From Emiliania huxleyi CCMP1516 (Eukaryota; Haptophyta; Isochrysidales; Noelaerhabdaceae), in contig NW_005199926.1 in assembly GCF_000372725.1 (NCBI RefSeq), forward strand, positions 628,372 to 692,371: a DNA stretch of 64,000 nt, written 5' to 3'. The notes under the pieces are model-generated. The model saw only the letters and a program-made list of their open reading frames with translations. It ran no database searches and was not told the DNA's origin. Shown here one piece after another: positions 30,191-39,289 of this stretch; the first letter of the stretch is position 1; each line of letters begins with the position of its first letter. Made by a program: the position numbers and the translations under genes.

Positions 30191-31852
30191 ATGGCGGCCG
30201 CGCAGCCGACCATCAACCTCGACGAGAGCATCGCGGCTCTCGCGGCGCGCGCCCACGTCTCTGCGCATAACACGGACATGCTGCAGGACAAGATGCTGCA
30301 ACAGGGCGTGGGCAACGTGGCGGAGCTGCTGACTGCGATCCAAGGCGGCACGAGCGCGACGGCTCTCGGCTTCTCGCCCGCCGCGCTCGCGCTCTGCGAG
30401 CGCGTGCTGCCCGACAAGACGCTGCGCAGCGCAGAGGCCGCGGCAGCAGCACTCGCAGCTGCCTTTGCCTCGCTCTCCGTCGCCGGCCCGCCTGGGCCTG
30501 CGGCTGGCGCGCAGGCGAGCGGCGGCGCGGCCGCCGCTGGCGGGCGCGGCCTCGGCGCCACGCGCGGCGGCGAGGCTTACACCTCCGACGAGGAGGAGGC
30601 AGCAGCTGCTGCTGCTTCCCTCTCTGAGGAGCAGCTTGGACCCCGCCTCCCCACCGCCAGCGCTGGTACGAGCGCGGCGGTGGTGGACGGCGAGGAGGGG
30701 CGGCGGCTGGCGGCGGAGGCCGCGGCGGCGACCGCACCCTGCGCGCGGAGCGCGGCGCCTGCGGGGGCGCAGGCCGCGGAGGCGGGTCTGACCATTGGGT
30801 CAGACCCAATGGAGGAGGAATTCCCCGGCGGCGCGGCGCCGGCGGAGGGGGAGGAGAGCGGCGCCGTGTCGCCCGATTGTTCCCGAGAGGTCCACACGGC
30901 CTCCCTTCTTGAAGGTGAGGCCTCCATGACCGCCCGCACTGAGCCGCGCGACCTCGAGTCGCGCGCAGCAGGCGCTCAGGTTTCTTCTTTTCCTAGTGCC
31001 GACCATCCGGAACATGAAAGCTGGCGGCGCCGCGGCGGGGCGGCGTGGTGGCGGGCGCATTGGGCGCAGCTAAACGTCGGGCAGTGGCTCAACGTCGTCG
31101 AGCCGTGCTGCCTCTGCGGGCGGCCCGGGTCGGCGGGCGAGTTGTGGCGGGCGGGCGCGTGGCGGTGGGCTAACTCGACAGGCCGCTGCGCGGCGCCCTA
31201 TCTCGCCACCACTGACGATGGGTGGGAGGTGCCTGGCCTGCGCCAGGCATACGTCGCGCATGGCATGTGCGGCGGGCTCTGCCGAGGATGGGGCTGCTGC
31301 GAGGCGCGGGGCGTGGCGCAGCCGCAGGATGGGAGCGGCGAGGCGCGAGGCGAGGGCGAGGGCGAGGGCGAGCTAAGCTCGGATGGCGACTCGGACGGGG
31401 GGGAGGAGGGCGTGGACTGGTTTGCGGGAGACCCTACGTGGGGCTCGGCGGCGCTGGAGGACGAATGGCGCGCCGCGTCTCTCGCGAGGCAGGCGGTAGG
31501 CGACGCGGCGTACGCCGCGGCGCATGCTGCTGGCGCTTCGCGGGCTGAGGCGTGCGACGCCGCCGTGAAGGCGGTGAGGTTGGACGAGGTTGAGGCTCAG
31601 TCCTCGTTCCTCGTGCGCGCTGGGTGGTACGGCTCCGGCCGTGATGGGGGCGGGGAGGGGGCGGGGGCGACGGCCGCACGGAATCGCCGCCGGCGGGGGG
31701 CGAGGGCGCGGGCGAAGGAGGAGGAGCCAGAGCCCGGGGAGGATGGGAGGGGGAGGAGCGGCCGGAGGAGTACGCCGGCCTCTTTGACGACCCGTAAGGG
31801 GCCGTCGCCTGCTGTGCCATTTGTAGTGCCAGTCCGAGCCAGTCTGCTGTGA
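30191..31852 (+). CDS. Lineage-specific protein with Cys-rich motif, unknown function
   Basis: 553 residues from the ATG at 30191; the frame is open further 5' with no ATG. The N-terminal 130 residues are helical (TINLDESIAALAARAHVSAH, MLQDKMLQQGVGNVAELL), followed by Ala/Gly-rich and acidic disorder. A central Trp/Cys-rich block (WLNVVEPCCLCGRPG then MCGGLCRGWGCCE) could bind a metal. The C-terminus is acidic, then basic (RNRRRRGARARAKEE). I recognise no family. The long uninterrupted frame and the structured Cys block argue that it is expressed, or a gene from a transposon; no terminal repeats were found. Confidence 0.5.
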   Translation: MAAAQPTINLDESIAALAARAHVSAHNTDMLQDKMLQQGVGNVAELLTAIQGGTSATALGFSPAALALCERVLPDKTLRSAEAAAAALAAAFASLSVAGPPGPAAGAQASGGAAAAGGRGLGATRGGEAYTSDEEEAAAAAASLSEEQLGPRLPTASAGTSAAVVDGEEGRRLAAEAAAATAPCARSAAPAGAQAAEAGLTIGSDPMEEEFPGGAAPAEGEESGAVSPDCSREVHTASLLEGEASMTARTEPRDLESRAAGAQVSSFPSADHPEHESWRRRGGAAWWRAHWAQLNVGQWLNVVEPCCLCGRPGSAGELWRAGAWRWANSTGRCAAPYLATTDDGWEVPGLRQAYVAHGMCGGLCRGWGCCEARGVAQPQDGSGEARGEGEGEGELSSDGDSDGGEEGVDWFAGDPTWGSAALEDEWRAASLARQAVGDAAYAAAHAAGASRAEACDAAVKAVRLDEVEAQSSFLVRAGWYGSGRDGGGEGAGATAARNRRRRGARARAKEEEPEPGEDGRGRSGRRSTPASLTTRKGPSPAVPFVVPVRASLL

Positions 31853-31897
31853 GAGGGGCTTGCATGGTAAAATTCTTCTTCAGGGAGCCGCACCGAC

Positions 31898-33426
31898 ATG
31901 GCGGCGACGCCAGCTTCCGAGGCGTTCCGAGCGCACCTGGACGAGCTCATGGCGGCCAAGGCCGGCGGACGGGACGTCGCCACGGTGGCGGCCAGAGGAG
32001 CCGCGCTCATTGTCGCGCTGCGCGCCGACGAGACCTCGGCGCTGGTCGAGGGAGTTGCACCGAAGCTCGACGCCGACGGCGCCCGCGCCCGGGTCGAGTC
32101 TGCGGAGGAGGAGCTGCTCGCGCTTCGCTACCGCAAGGCGCGCTGCGTCGCGGGCATCACCGCCTCGCGCTCCGGGGCTGCGGCCCTCGCGCTACCCGAC
32201 GGGCTGCTGACGGCGGAGGAGGCCGAGGCCAGTGGGGCGGGGGGCAGCGCGGCACCCGCGACGGCGGACGGGCACGGCTCGATGCTGCGGCGCCTGGCGG
32301 CGGAGCATGGGGAGCGCGCGCGCCTCGCGGCGGAGCGCGAGGAGGCGCAGCTCGAGATGCGGCGGCGGCGCGGTGCGGCGACGGCGCAACGCTCGGCAGA
32401 GGCGGAACCGACCCACCTATCCACCCACTGACCGAACCCACCGATCTACCCACCCACCCACCCGCCTACTGGCCCACCCACCCACTGGCCCACCCACCGA
32501 TCTGCCCGATGACCCACCCACCCACCCACCCACAGGCGGCGTCGCGCGCGCAGCTCGAGTCCGTAGTCTTCGCCGCAGACGCGCTGCGCAAGGGACTGGG
32601 CGCGCCGGCGATCTCGCCTGCCGACGCCGCGGCCGAGGCGCTCTGCAGCCGGCTGCCCGACCCTCTCTTCAACCTGTACCGGCAAGCCGAGGCTTGGGCG
32701 CAGTGCCGCGCGGGCGCGCCGGGAGGCGGCGGTGCGCCCGCGCGCCTCTCGTTGCGCGAGGGAGCCCCCCCGGGCGCGGGCGCGGACCCGCTCTTTGCGG
32801 CCGCGGCCGTGGTCGTCGAACTGTGCGCCTGGGACGCCAAGGCCGCCTCGCTTTCCTTTTCCTTTCACCCCGCCATCCGGGCCATTGGGGTGACTTGCGA
32901 CGATCGGTCCCGCGACGAATCCCTCCGCAGTTTTTTTAGGGAAGAGGACGCGGGGGGGGGCGCCCCGCCCCCCCCCCCCCCCTCTCGCCCTTCGAGCCTC
33001 TCGACGCCCCCTGGCCCCTCGGCTGTCGCTGCCCCACCGCTTGTCGCTGCCGCACGAGTTGCCGACGGCCAAACACCTCACCCCCTCCCAAACACCTCAA
33101 ACCGTCACGCGCGCGCACATCGCCGCATGTGCTCGCCCCCCACCCACCCACCCACCCACCCACGCCCCTTTCCCGCCGCCGCGCGCAGGCTCCCCGACGA
33201 GAGGTGCCTGCTGCGGGCGCTGCCAGCGCAGGCGCCGGAGGCCGAGCCAGCGCGCCGCCAGGCCTCCTCCGCCTTTGACCAGGGCGTCGAGGCCATGGCG
33301 CCCGCGCTACCCTTTCGGTGGGCGCAGTGGCTGGGTGGACTGGGACCTCCGCTCGGCGACGGCAGGGAGGTGCACTCGATCCACGCGGTGATGGACGCGC
33401 TGTGCGGCTGGCTCGTCGCCGCGTAA
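31898..33426 (+). CDS. THOC5: THO complex subunit 5-like (THOC5)
   Basis: THO couples transcription to mRNA processing and export in the nucleus. Exons 31898-32374, 32536-32906 and 33189-33426; the first intron has a GC donor, the second GT; total 361 residues. The N-terminal half is coiled coil (RVESAEEELLALRYRKARCV, then HGERARLAAEREEAQLEMRR). Next come LPDPLFNLYRQAEAWAQC, matching the LPxPLYxLFxQ block of THOC5, and a C-terminal FRWAQWLGGLG block resembling the plant protein's WxQxLAGI. Intron 1 begins GCGGCGACG and the next exon begins GCGGCGTCG. Shorter than animal THOC5 (about 680). Family call moderate. Confidence 0.6.
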
Positions 33427-34100
33427 GGATGCTGCGCAAAACGGTCGAAGTGTGGCGCCCGCCGCCCCCGTCGCCGCCGCCTCCAGGCCCGCCGCCGCCG
33501 TCCCCGCCACCACCGAGCCCACCGCCAGTGGGTGCAAGCTGACAAGCGCCTCGCCCGCGTGTTTCCCCGCCGCGAGCCCGGCGAGGCATGGCATGCGCGC
33601 GCGCCCCCAGGCCGCGCGGGATCCGAGATGACGGATGACGATGAGCGCGCCTCAGCCCGCGCTGCCGCGCGCCGCACAGTCCACAGAGAAGTGTGTCCAC
33701 ACACCACAGCGAGGCCGCGCGCGATGACCGTGTATATGCCGATGTCGCGGGAGAGAAAAGCTGCACAACAAATGATATACACGATATACACGGTCACCCT
33801 CTCGGTCTCGCTCGCCCTTCTCAAGAATCTAGACATCATATCGGGATGGACGTCACGACGCGCTTCAGCGGGCGCGTAACTCGGAAGATCGCATGTGCGT
33901 CTTCCGCGCCCACGCTCCCACGTGCCCCACCACAAACGAGACGATCTCGAGAGTGAGGAGAGGGCGCGTGTGACACCGCCGCGGCTGCGCGACGCCTCAA
34001 CCCGTGCGCTGTCCAGAGCCCGTGCGCTATCTCATCTGCAGATGTGCCGCCCGCGTCATGGGTGTAGACGCGGATGCGTGCAGGCGAGCGCGTGGTCTGT
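33427..34100. other. Convergent 3' intergenic region
   Basis: Lies between the ends of the THOC5-like (plus) and RING (minus) genes. Low-complexity CCGCCGCC stretches at 33452-33525; no gene recognised. Confidence 0.45.
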
Positions 34101-35161
34101 TTATGTGTGATGCCACTCCTCTGTCGGAGGAGGGGTGGGGGCGGCGGCCCCTGGCTCGGCCGAGTCGAGGGCGGGGTGCTTGCAAACGGGGCAGCTCGGC
34201 GCCTCGCTCGACTTGAGCCACTTGAGGATGCAGCCCTTGTGGAAGTCGTGCCGGCAAGGCAGGTCGATGACAACCTGGGGTCGCGAGGGGAGGGGGGGGG
34301 GGGGGGGAGGGGGGGGAGGGGGCCTTGTGTGTGTGTGTGTGGGGGGGGCGTTGGGGGGGGGGGTCCGCTCTCCGGGGGGGAGGCCCAGCGCGGGCGCGCC
34401 TGCGAGGTCTTCAGCGGCTCGAGGCAGATCGCGCACACGTTCCCCTTTGCGTCCTGCTTGCTCAGGCGGCGGGAAGGCAGGCCGTCGAGCCGCTTCGCGT
34501 TCGCGCGGAGGGCCTTCTTCTTCTCGGGGCCGACCTCGTCGTCGAGCTGGAGCAGCATCTCGTAGTCACGCTCGGTGAAGTCGCGCTCCATGAACGACAG
34601 CCGCGCCAGCTGCGAGCCGCCGCCGCCGCCCGCACGAACACCCGCGGCGCCCAGCCGGCGCATCGCGGCGTCGAGCGCCGAGCGTTGGTTAGCGTCGAGC
34701 CGGCTGGGCGGCGCGGGGTAACCGCCCAGCCCTGGAAGGAGACCTCCGAGCCCGGCGCCACCGCCCAACCCCATCCCCATCCCGTCGCCAAATAGCCAGC
34801 CGGCGTCGTGGGCCGGAGAGAGGTAGGGGAAGCGAAGGCCCGGGAAACGCGGCGGTCCGCCCCCCGCCGGCGCTGCCCCGCCGAACGGGATCGCCTCCTC
34901 CTCCTGCTGCAGGCGGCGAGCGAGGCGCTCGTCCTCGCGCAGCCGCTCGCGCGCCCGCTCCTGCTCAGCCAGCCGCTCCTGCCGGGCGAACGCGACGTCC
35001 CGCGGCGACTCGTCCTCGTCGTCAAGGTCGATGGCGCTTGAGGGTGGCGGCTCAGCCCTCCGGCGCTTCCTCTCTCTTCCTCCCCTGCGCCCCTCGCCGC
35101 GCCGCGACCGCGGGCTGGCCTCGCCGCAGAGGTCGATTGTCGTGCCCGGCCTCTCTCTCAT
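34101..35161 (-). CDS. RING-H2 E3 ubiquitin ligase
   Basis: Two exons, 35161-34400 and 34274-34101, give 311 residues. The intron has a GC donor (CAG/GCGCGC) and a CCAG acceptor. A disordered N-terminus contains IDLDDEDESP (a SIM-like acidic patch), a coiled-coil-like stretch (RQERLAEQERARERLREDER), then a helical region (EKKKALRANAKRLDGLP). The RING-H2 finger is created by splicing: CAICLEPLKTSQ from exon 1 joins VVIDLPCRHDFHKGCILKWL and CPVCKH from exon 2, giving the complete C-C-C-H-H-C-C-C set. It acts as an E2-dependent ligase; the substrate is unknown. The G-rich intron has long G-runs. Confidence 0.85.
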
Positions 35162-35227
35162 GCGTGAAGTGTAGGCTGCACCGCAAAAAAGAATTCAACA
35201 TGGCACAAATTTTTATCCCCTAAAACC

Positions 35228-35401
35228 CTGTGTGTCGGCGTACCGTCCTCCCATGCCTCCCTTGGGTTGTCTGTTTTCTTTCTTTCTTTGACCTGTGGCT
35301 AGCGCACCACACACCTCTCCTTAAAATCCCTGTGTGGTGGCGGCGTGCCGCGTCCTCCCATCCCTCCCTTGGGCTGTCTGTTTTCTTTCTTTCTTTCTTT
35401 G
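35228..35401 (-). repeat. Dispersed repeat family B, copies 3 and 4 (tandem, inverted)
   Basis: Both copies share CCTCCCTTGGG then TGTCTGTTTTCTTTCTTTCT. The second also has CCTTAAAATCCCTGTGTGGT, the complement of the block at 8769-8793. Confidence 0.88.
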
Positions 35402-35710
35402 ACCTGTGGTTCCCGATCCGTCCAGCTTGTTGGACTATGCCGACCTAAAACCACCAGTGCCAGCAACGACGTGCCGCGGCTCGCCGCTGCTGACCTCGAA
35501 GGCGTGCGGAGCGCGACTGTCGGTGTCGGGGGGCGGCCGTCATGTGGCGAGGAGGGAGGACGACAAGGGCGCGTCGTACGGGTCGCTCTTCATCGGGCAG
35601 TCGAGCGGACGGTAGCGTCGGTCAAAGTGAGGGCCGGTGAGCCCGGCGAGATTCGTTGCGAGATACCTGGGGACGCGCCGAAAAACCAGTTCGATGGAAG
35701 GGGGCTACTG

Positions 35711-35808
35711 GGGCGGCCAATTCACACCTCGCGGGACTACTTATGTTTTCGTAAACGTAGTCGTGGCCCCCCGCTACGTCGCACGAGTGCAACCGGGTAG
35801 CGGGGGGC
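35711..35808 (+). repeat. Fold-back repeat family D, copy 2
   Basis: CGTAAACGTAGTCGTGGC followed by CCCCGCTAC / GTAGCGGGG arms; reverse-complement homologue of 27787-27860. Confidence 0.85.
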
Positions 35809-36494
35809 TAACAACTGTCCCTCCAAGTCGAACTGGTACTCTAAACAACTATCCCCCACAGTCAGACCATAGTTGGGTCCGGTTGTGTTTTTGTGTGAAC
35901 CCCGTGTTGCGTGACTGTCTGTCTCTTAGGAGAGAGAGAGAGTTTGTTGTTTGGTTTGCTGTCTCTGTGCGATTTCGGGACCGGGGCCGTGTACCGTGGG
36001 GCCTTGTTGTCCTAGCACGGGAGTACCCGTGTGGACCTGGACCGGACGGAGGTAACAGCGCAGGTTGTGCGTTTATGTGACGTGAGCTTCGTGTTTGTTT
36101 TCTTATCAACCTACCTACCTATCTGTGTACTGTGAATAGTAGCGCTGTTTCTCGACTGTCTGTGCGTGCGTGTGCGTCTTGGGCGCGAAGTTGAGAGAGA
36201 GTTGTTGTTGTCAAAGAAGTTGGTATTGCTAAAAATCTCTCTCAAGAAGTTGAAAAATAGCACTCTAAGAAGTTGTGTTTTTGCAACTTGGGTCCGGGGT
36301 TGTGTTTTTGTGTGAACAGTAGCGTAAGTATCTCGACTAACACTAACACGGGTTACACCAATCCTCGCTACCCAACGCGGCCAAAGGATATCCACCTCGA
36401 GAACCTCGAGAACACAGGAAAAGAAGAAAGAAGCGCGGTTATCGTGTCACGATCGGCCCCGCCACGATTGGCGGTCAGCGTCAACCCGGAATGA

Positions 36495-37775
36495 ATGGCG
36501 TCTTCCTTTAGCAGGCGAGGCGCGCCCAGCACCGAGAAAGTCAATGAGACCACGCAGACGTTCGAACTGGCAGACGTTCTTTTGCGGCTGCACGCCCACG
36601 TGGTGGCGTCCGGTGGTTCGATCAGATGGACGGACATCGGCCTCTTCTACTCATCTTCCGCGGATGGTCCTGCGTGCAAAGAAGCCTTCAAGAAAGCTGG
36701 CGGCCTGAAGAAGGCACTGACACGCACGGACAAGCTCGTGTACGTGACGAGCGAGCACAACCCAGATCTCGGAACGATTGAGGTACGCGGCTCGGATGCT
36801 GCTCTGCCTCCGCCGCGGCCTCAGCAGCAGCAGCGACCGGCGGCAAATCCCAAGCCGGACTCGTCCCAGAAGCAGCATCGGCCGTCCACCAACCCGCCGC
36901 CGACGCCGCCACTCAACTCTTTCGGTCTCCCGCTGCGGCCCGATGCAAAGGCCTGCCCGCAATGGCTCAAGTATCGGCGCTGCGACTTCGGCGTCAAATG
37001 CAAGTACGACCATCCCAACGTGGTGGAGGAGACGCCCACTGACGGCGTCATCTTCCGCACGTCGATGGACAAGAAGGGCTGCTCGATCGGCTGGATCGTG
37101 CTGGAGGCGTTACCAACCGGCGATGAGCAGGCGCCAGGCTCGGAGGCGTTCTTCTTCCACGGCCAGCGTGCGAGCGGCTTCAAGGCGTCGGGCACAGGCG
37201 CGCTGCAAAGCGCGGGCCTGGAGCTCATCAAGGGCGACCGCGTCGCCGAGCTCGTCCTCAGGAAGAAGGGCGAGAAGGGCTATACGGTCGTCGCCGGCTC
37301 GCTGGTGCACTGCGCGCGGCGGGGGCAGCAGGCGTTCACCGACTACCTCGACGGTCTCCTTGCAGTGCTCAAGGACGGCGAGCTGTGCGAGACGGCACTG
37401 CACAGCCTCGGCCAGTCGCGCGCATGCGTGGCCGTGTGGACCGCGCTCGCATCGTACTCCGCGCTCGCTCCGTTCGTCGTGCACGGGTATCGGTCGCTGA
37501 TTGAACCATTGAACGCTACCTCTAGACCATCATCTACTCTGCTTACTTCGGCCGTCGGCCGCTCGGTGGTCGAGTGGCTTCCGGATCGAATCGGCAGGTG
37601 GACCCTTATATTTTTTTCACACCTGAGCGGGCCCAATTTTGCTCTAGCGTCTAGGTGCCTCCTACGATTCGATCCCGCGTTCTCAGGCGATCAGGCAGTC
37701 GCCTGGTGCGTTGTTCGTTTTCGTCACGGGAGGCTAATGTATGCAATAACGGGAAAGGGTGGTTGTTCTCTCTAG
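36495..37775 (+). CDS. RNA-binding protein: OST-HTH-like + CCCH zinc finger + cold-shock-like domain
   Basis: 426 residues from the ATG at 36495. Residues about 24-100 resemble a winged-helix OST-HTH/LOTUS fold (LLRLHAHVVASGGSIRWTDI, KEAFKKAGGLKKALT, LVYVTSEH). A C-x8-C-x5-C-x3-H finger is explicit (CPQWLKYRRC, DFGVKC, KYDH) near 154-173. Residues about 183-265 read like a cold-shock/S1-type barrel (GVIFRTSMDKKGCSIGWIVL, EAFFFHG, LIKGDRVAELVL, GEKGYTV). All three bind RNA, so a post-transcriptional regulator is likely. The last 90 residues have no family features, and the true end could be earlier if an intron is missed. Confidence 0.7.
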   Translation: MASSFSRRGAPSTEKVNETTQTFELADVLLRLHAHVVASGGSIRWTDIGLFYSSSADGPACKEAFKKAGGLKKALTRTDKLVYVTSEHNPDLGTIEVRGSDAALPPPRPQQQQRPAANPKPDSSQKQHRPSTNPPPTPPLNSFGLPLRPDAKACPQWLKYRRCDFGVKCKYDHPNVVEETPTDGVIFRTSMDKKGCSIGWIVLEALPTGDEQAPGSEAFFFHGQRASGFKASGTGALQSAGLELIKGDRVAELVLRKKGEKGYTVVAGSLVHCARRGQQAFTDYLDGLLAVLKDGELCETALHSLGQSRACVAVWTALASYSALAPFVVHGYRSLIEPLNATSRPSSTLLTSAVGRSVVEWLPDRIGRWTLIFFSHLSGPNFALASRCLLRFDPAFSGDQAVAWCVVRFRHGRLMYAITGKGGCSL

Positions 37776-38082
37776 CTCCCCTCCTAGCTCTTAGCATGAG
37801 CTGCGCCCTGTGTCCGACCCCTTTTGCGCAGCAACACCTTAAACTTTTAGGCCCTCCAAATTCTCGGAGCGTAGCGGAGTGGGCCCCGAGTTTGAAAAAG
37901 CTAAAAGGGCGACGGACGCTTGCGCCGCGTAGAATTCTTCTCATCTCGTTCCCGCGAGTGGCTCAAACGTACGCACGCGTGCGTCCCAGCGTGCCTCGCC
38001 CTCCCAGTCTTCTCCGATTCAGTCCCTTTCGCAAAAAGCGTCGAGAGCGAGCAACACCGGCGCGCCGATCGTGATCCTCCAG
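37776..38082. other. Short intergenic or missing 5' exon of the next gene
   Basis: No ATG is available in frame for the gene at 38083; a 5' exon probably lies here or further upstream, but I cannot place it. Confidence 0.35.
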
Positions 38083-39087
38083 GTCAACCCGCTCTCGAGC
38101 GAGGCACTCCTCCGCTTCCGCATCGACTATCTCAGGCGCGCATTCCGCCAGCTCGAGGGGCGGTTTGAGGCGTGGGCCCTCTTCTGGGCGGACGACGCGG
38201 AGCGCTTGCCCGACCTCGCAACACGCCGTCGCCTCAGCTTGGCATTTCCGGGGCGCACTGCCGTCGTAGACCGCGCGAGGATCGACCGTGCCTTCCCCGC
38301 CTTTTTTGACGCGTTGCCGTGGGGCGGCGAGAAGATTGGCGCACTCGGAGGCACACAGCCGAGGTGGCCATGGATCTTCACGTACGTGGCGGTGCTCGCG
38401 GCGTTTGCACCGCGCCGTGTCGACACCCAGCCGCTCAGCGCGCGCATGCAACGTGCGCCGTATGTCTGGTACGTGGAGTACGATGTGCAGTGGACGGGCG
38501 ACTTGGGCGCGATCCTTGCCGACTTTCCGGTCGGCAACGGGACGTACTACGCGTCGGACGTGCTTCACCTTCCGCCGTGGTCGCGCTGGTGGGCCACCAA
38601 CCTCACCAACTTCCGCGGATGGACCGAGCGCTCCTCCGCACAGCTGCAGCTGAACGGGTGGCCTCCGAGGTTGTTGCAGCTCATGGCACACCACACTCGT
38701 GCCGGGCGCGTCTCGTACTGCGAGATGTTTGCGGCGACGATATGCGCCTCAGAGCCGTGGTGCCGGGTCGAAGACGTGGTTCGCGTCCGGCCAGCTCGAT
38801 TCCCGCCGCCCGGCTGGAGGGCGCACGGAGCCTTTGGGTGGCGGCCGCGCACCAACACGCTGGAAAAGGTGTGCCGCATCGGAGGCGGCCACAACGCGAC
38901 GAGCGGACAGCTGTTCCACCCAGTTAAGGTCCGGGCAGGCAATGGCACCGCCGAGCCCGCCTCAGACTGCGACTGGGTGTCAAACGCCACGCTCGCCGAG
39001 TGGGGTACGCCCCCGCGGCAGCCGGCGCTCCCCTCGACGACGAGACTCGAGAGCCACTCGGTCGACCGTTGGTCGAGTCCAGACTGA
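38083..39087 (+). CDS. Glycosyltransferase-like protein (5' end not resolved)
   Basis: Open frame of about 335 residues with no usable ATG; CTCCAG/GTCAAC at 38082/38083 is a plausible acceptor, so a 5' exon is missing. The core has VWYVEYDVQWTGDLGAIL, an acidic D-x-D-like site flanked by aromatic strands as in algal and fungal GT-A glycosyltransferases, then YYASDVLHLPPWSRWW, several N-glycosylation sequons (NGT, NLT, NAT) and Cys pairs consistent with a luminal domain. Donor and acceptor sugars cannot be predicted. Confidence 0.55.
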   Translation, partial: VNPLSSEALLRFRIDYLRRAFRQLEGRFEAWALFWADDAERLPDLATRRRLSLAFPGRTAVVDRARIDRAFPAFFDALPWGGEKIGALGGTQPRWPWIFTYVAVLAAFAPRRVDTQPLSARMQRAPYVWYVEYDVQWTGDLGAILADFPVGNGTYYASDVLHLPPWSRWWATNLTNFRGWTERSSAQLQLNGWPPRLLQLMAHHTRAGRVSYCEMFAATICASEPWCRVEDVVRVRPARFPPPGWRAHGAFGWRPRTNTLEKVCRIGGGHNATSGQLFHPVKVRAGNGTAEPASDCDWVSNATLAEWGTPPRQPALPSTTRLESHSVDRWSSPD

Positions 39088-39289
39088 TGGCTAGACCTCC
39101 ATGTGGCTCCTGACTCCATTCCGACCAGGCTCTCTCTCTTGGCGGCGCCCGCAAGAGCGCAGGTGCAGCCCGCGCGAGGGTGCGCGCACATCCACACCGA
39201 TGGGGGCATGGGGCGTGGCATCGAGCGACGCATGTTAATATCATGTGTTGGGGGATCGGATATGCGTGTCACACAGAGCCATCCGGACG

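Larger units (their letters stand above)
35162..36494. other. Repeat-rich intergenic region
   Basis: Two inverted copies of repeat B (35228-35290, 35296-35401), fold-back repeat D (35711-35808), GTGCGTTTATGTGA and TTGGTATTGCTAAAAATCTC elements found elsewhere in the window. No gene recognised. Confidence 0.55.

Noticed and set aside
37540-37700. tRNA/SINE-like boxes (GGATCGAATC and GGTGGTCGAGTGG)
   Set aside because: The T-arm and acceptor stems do not pair and box spacing is wrong; no cloverleaf could be drawn.
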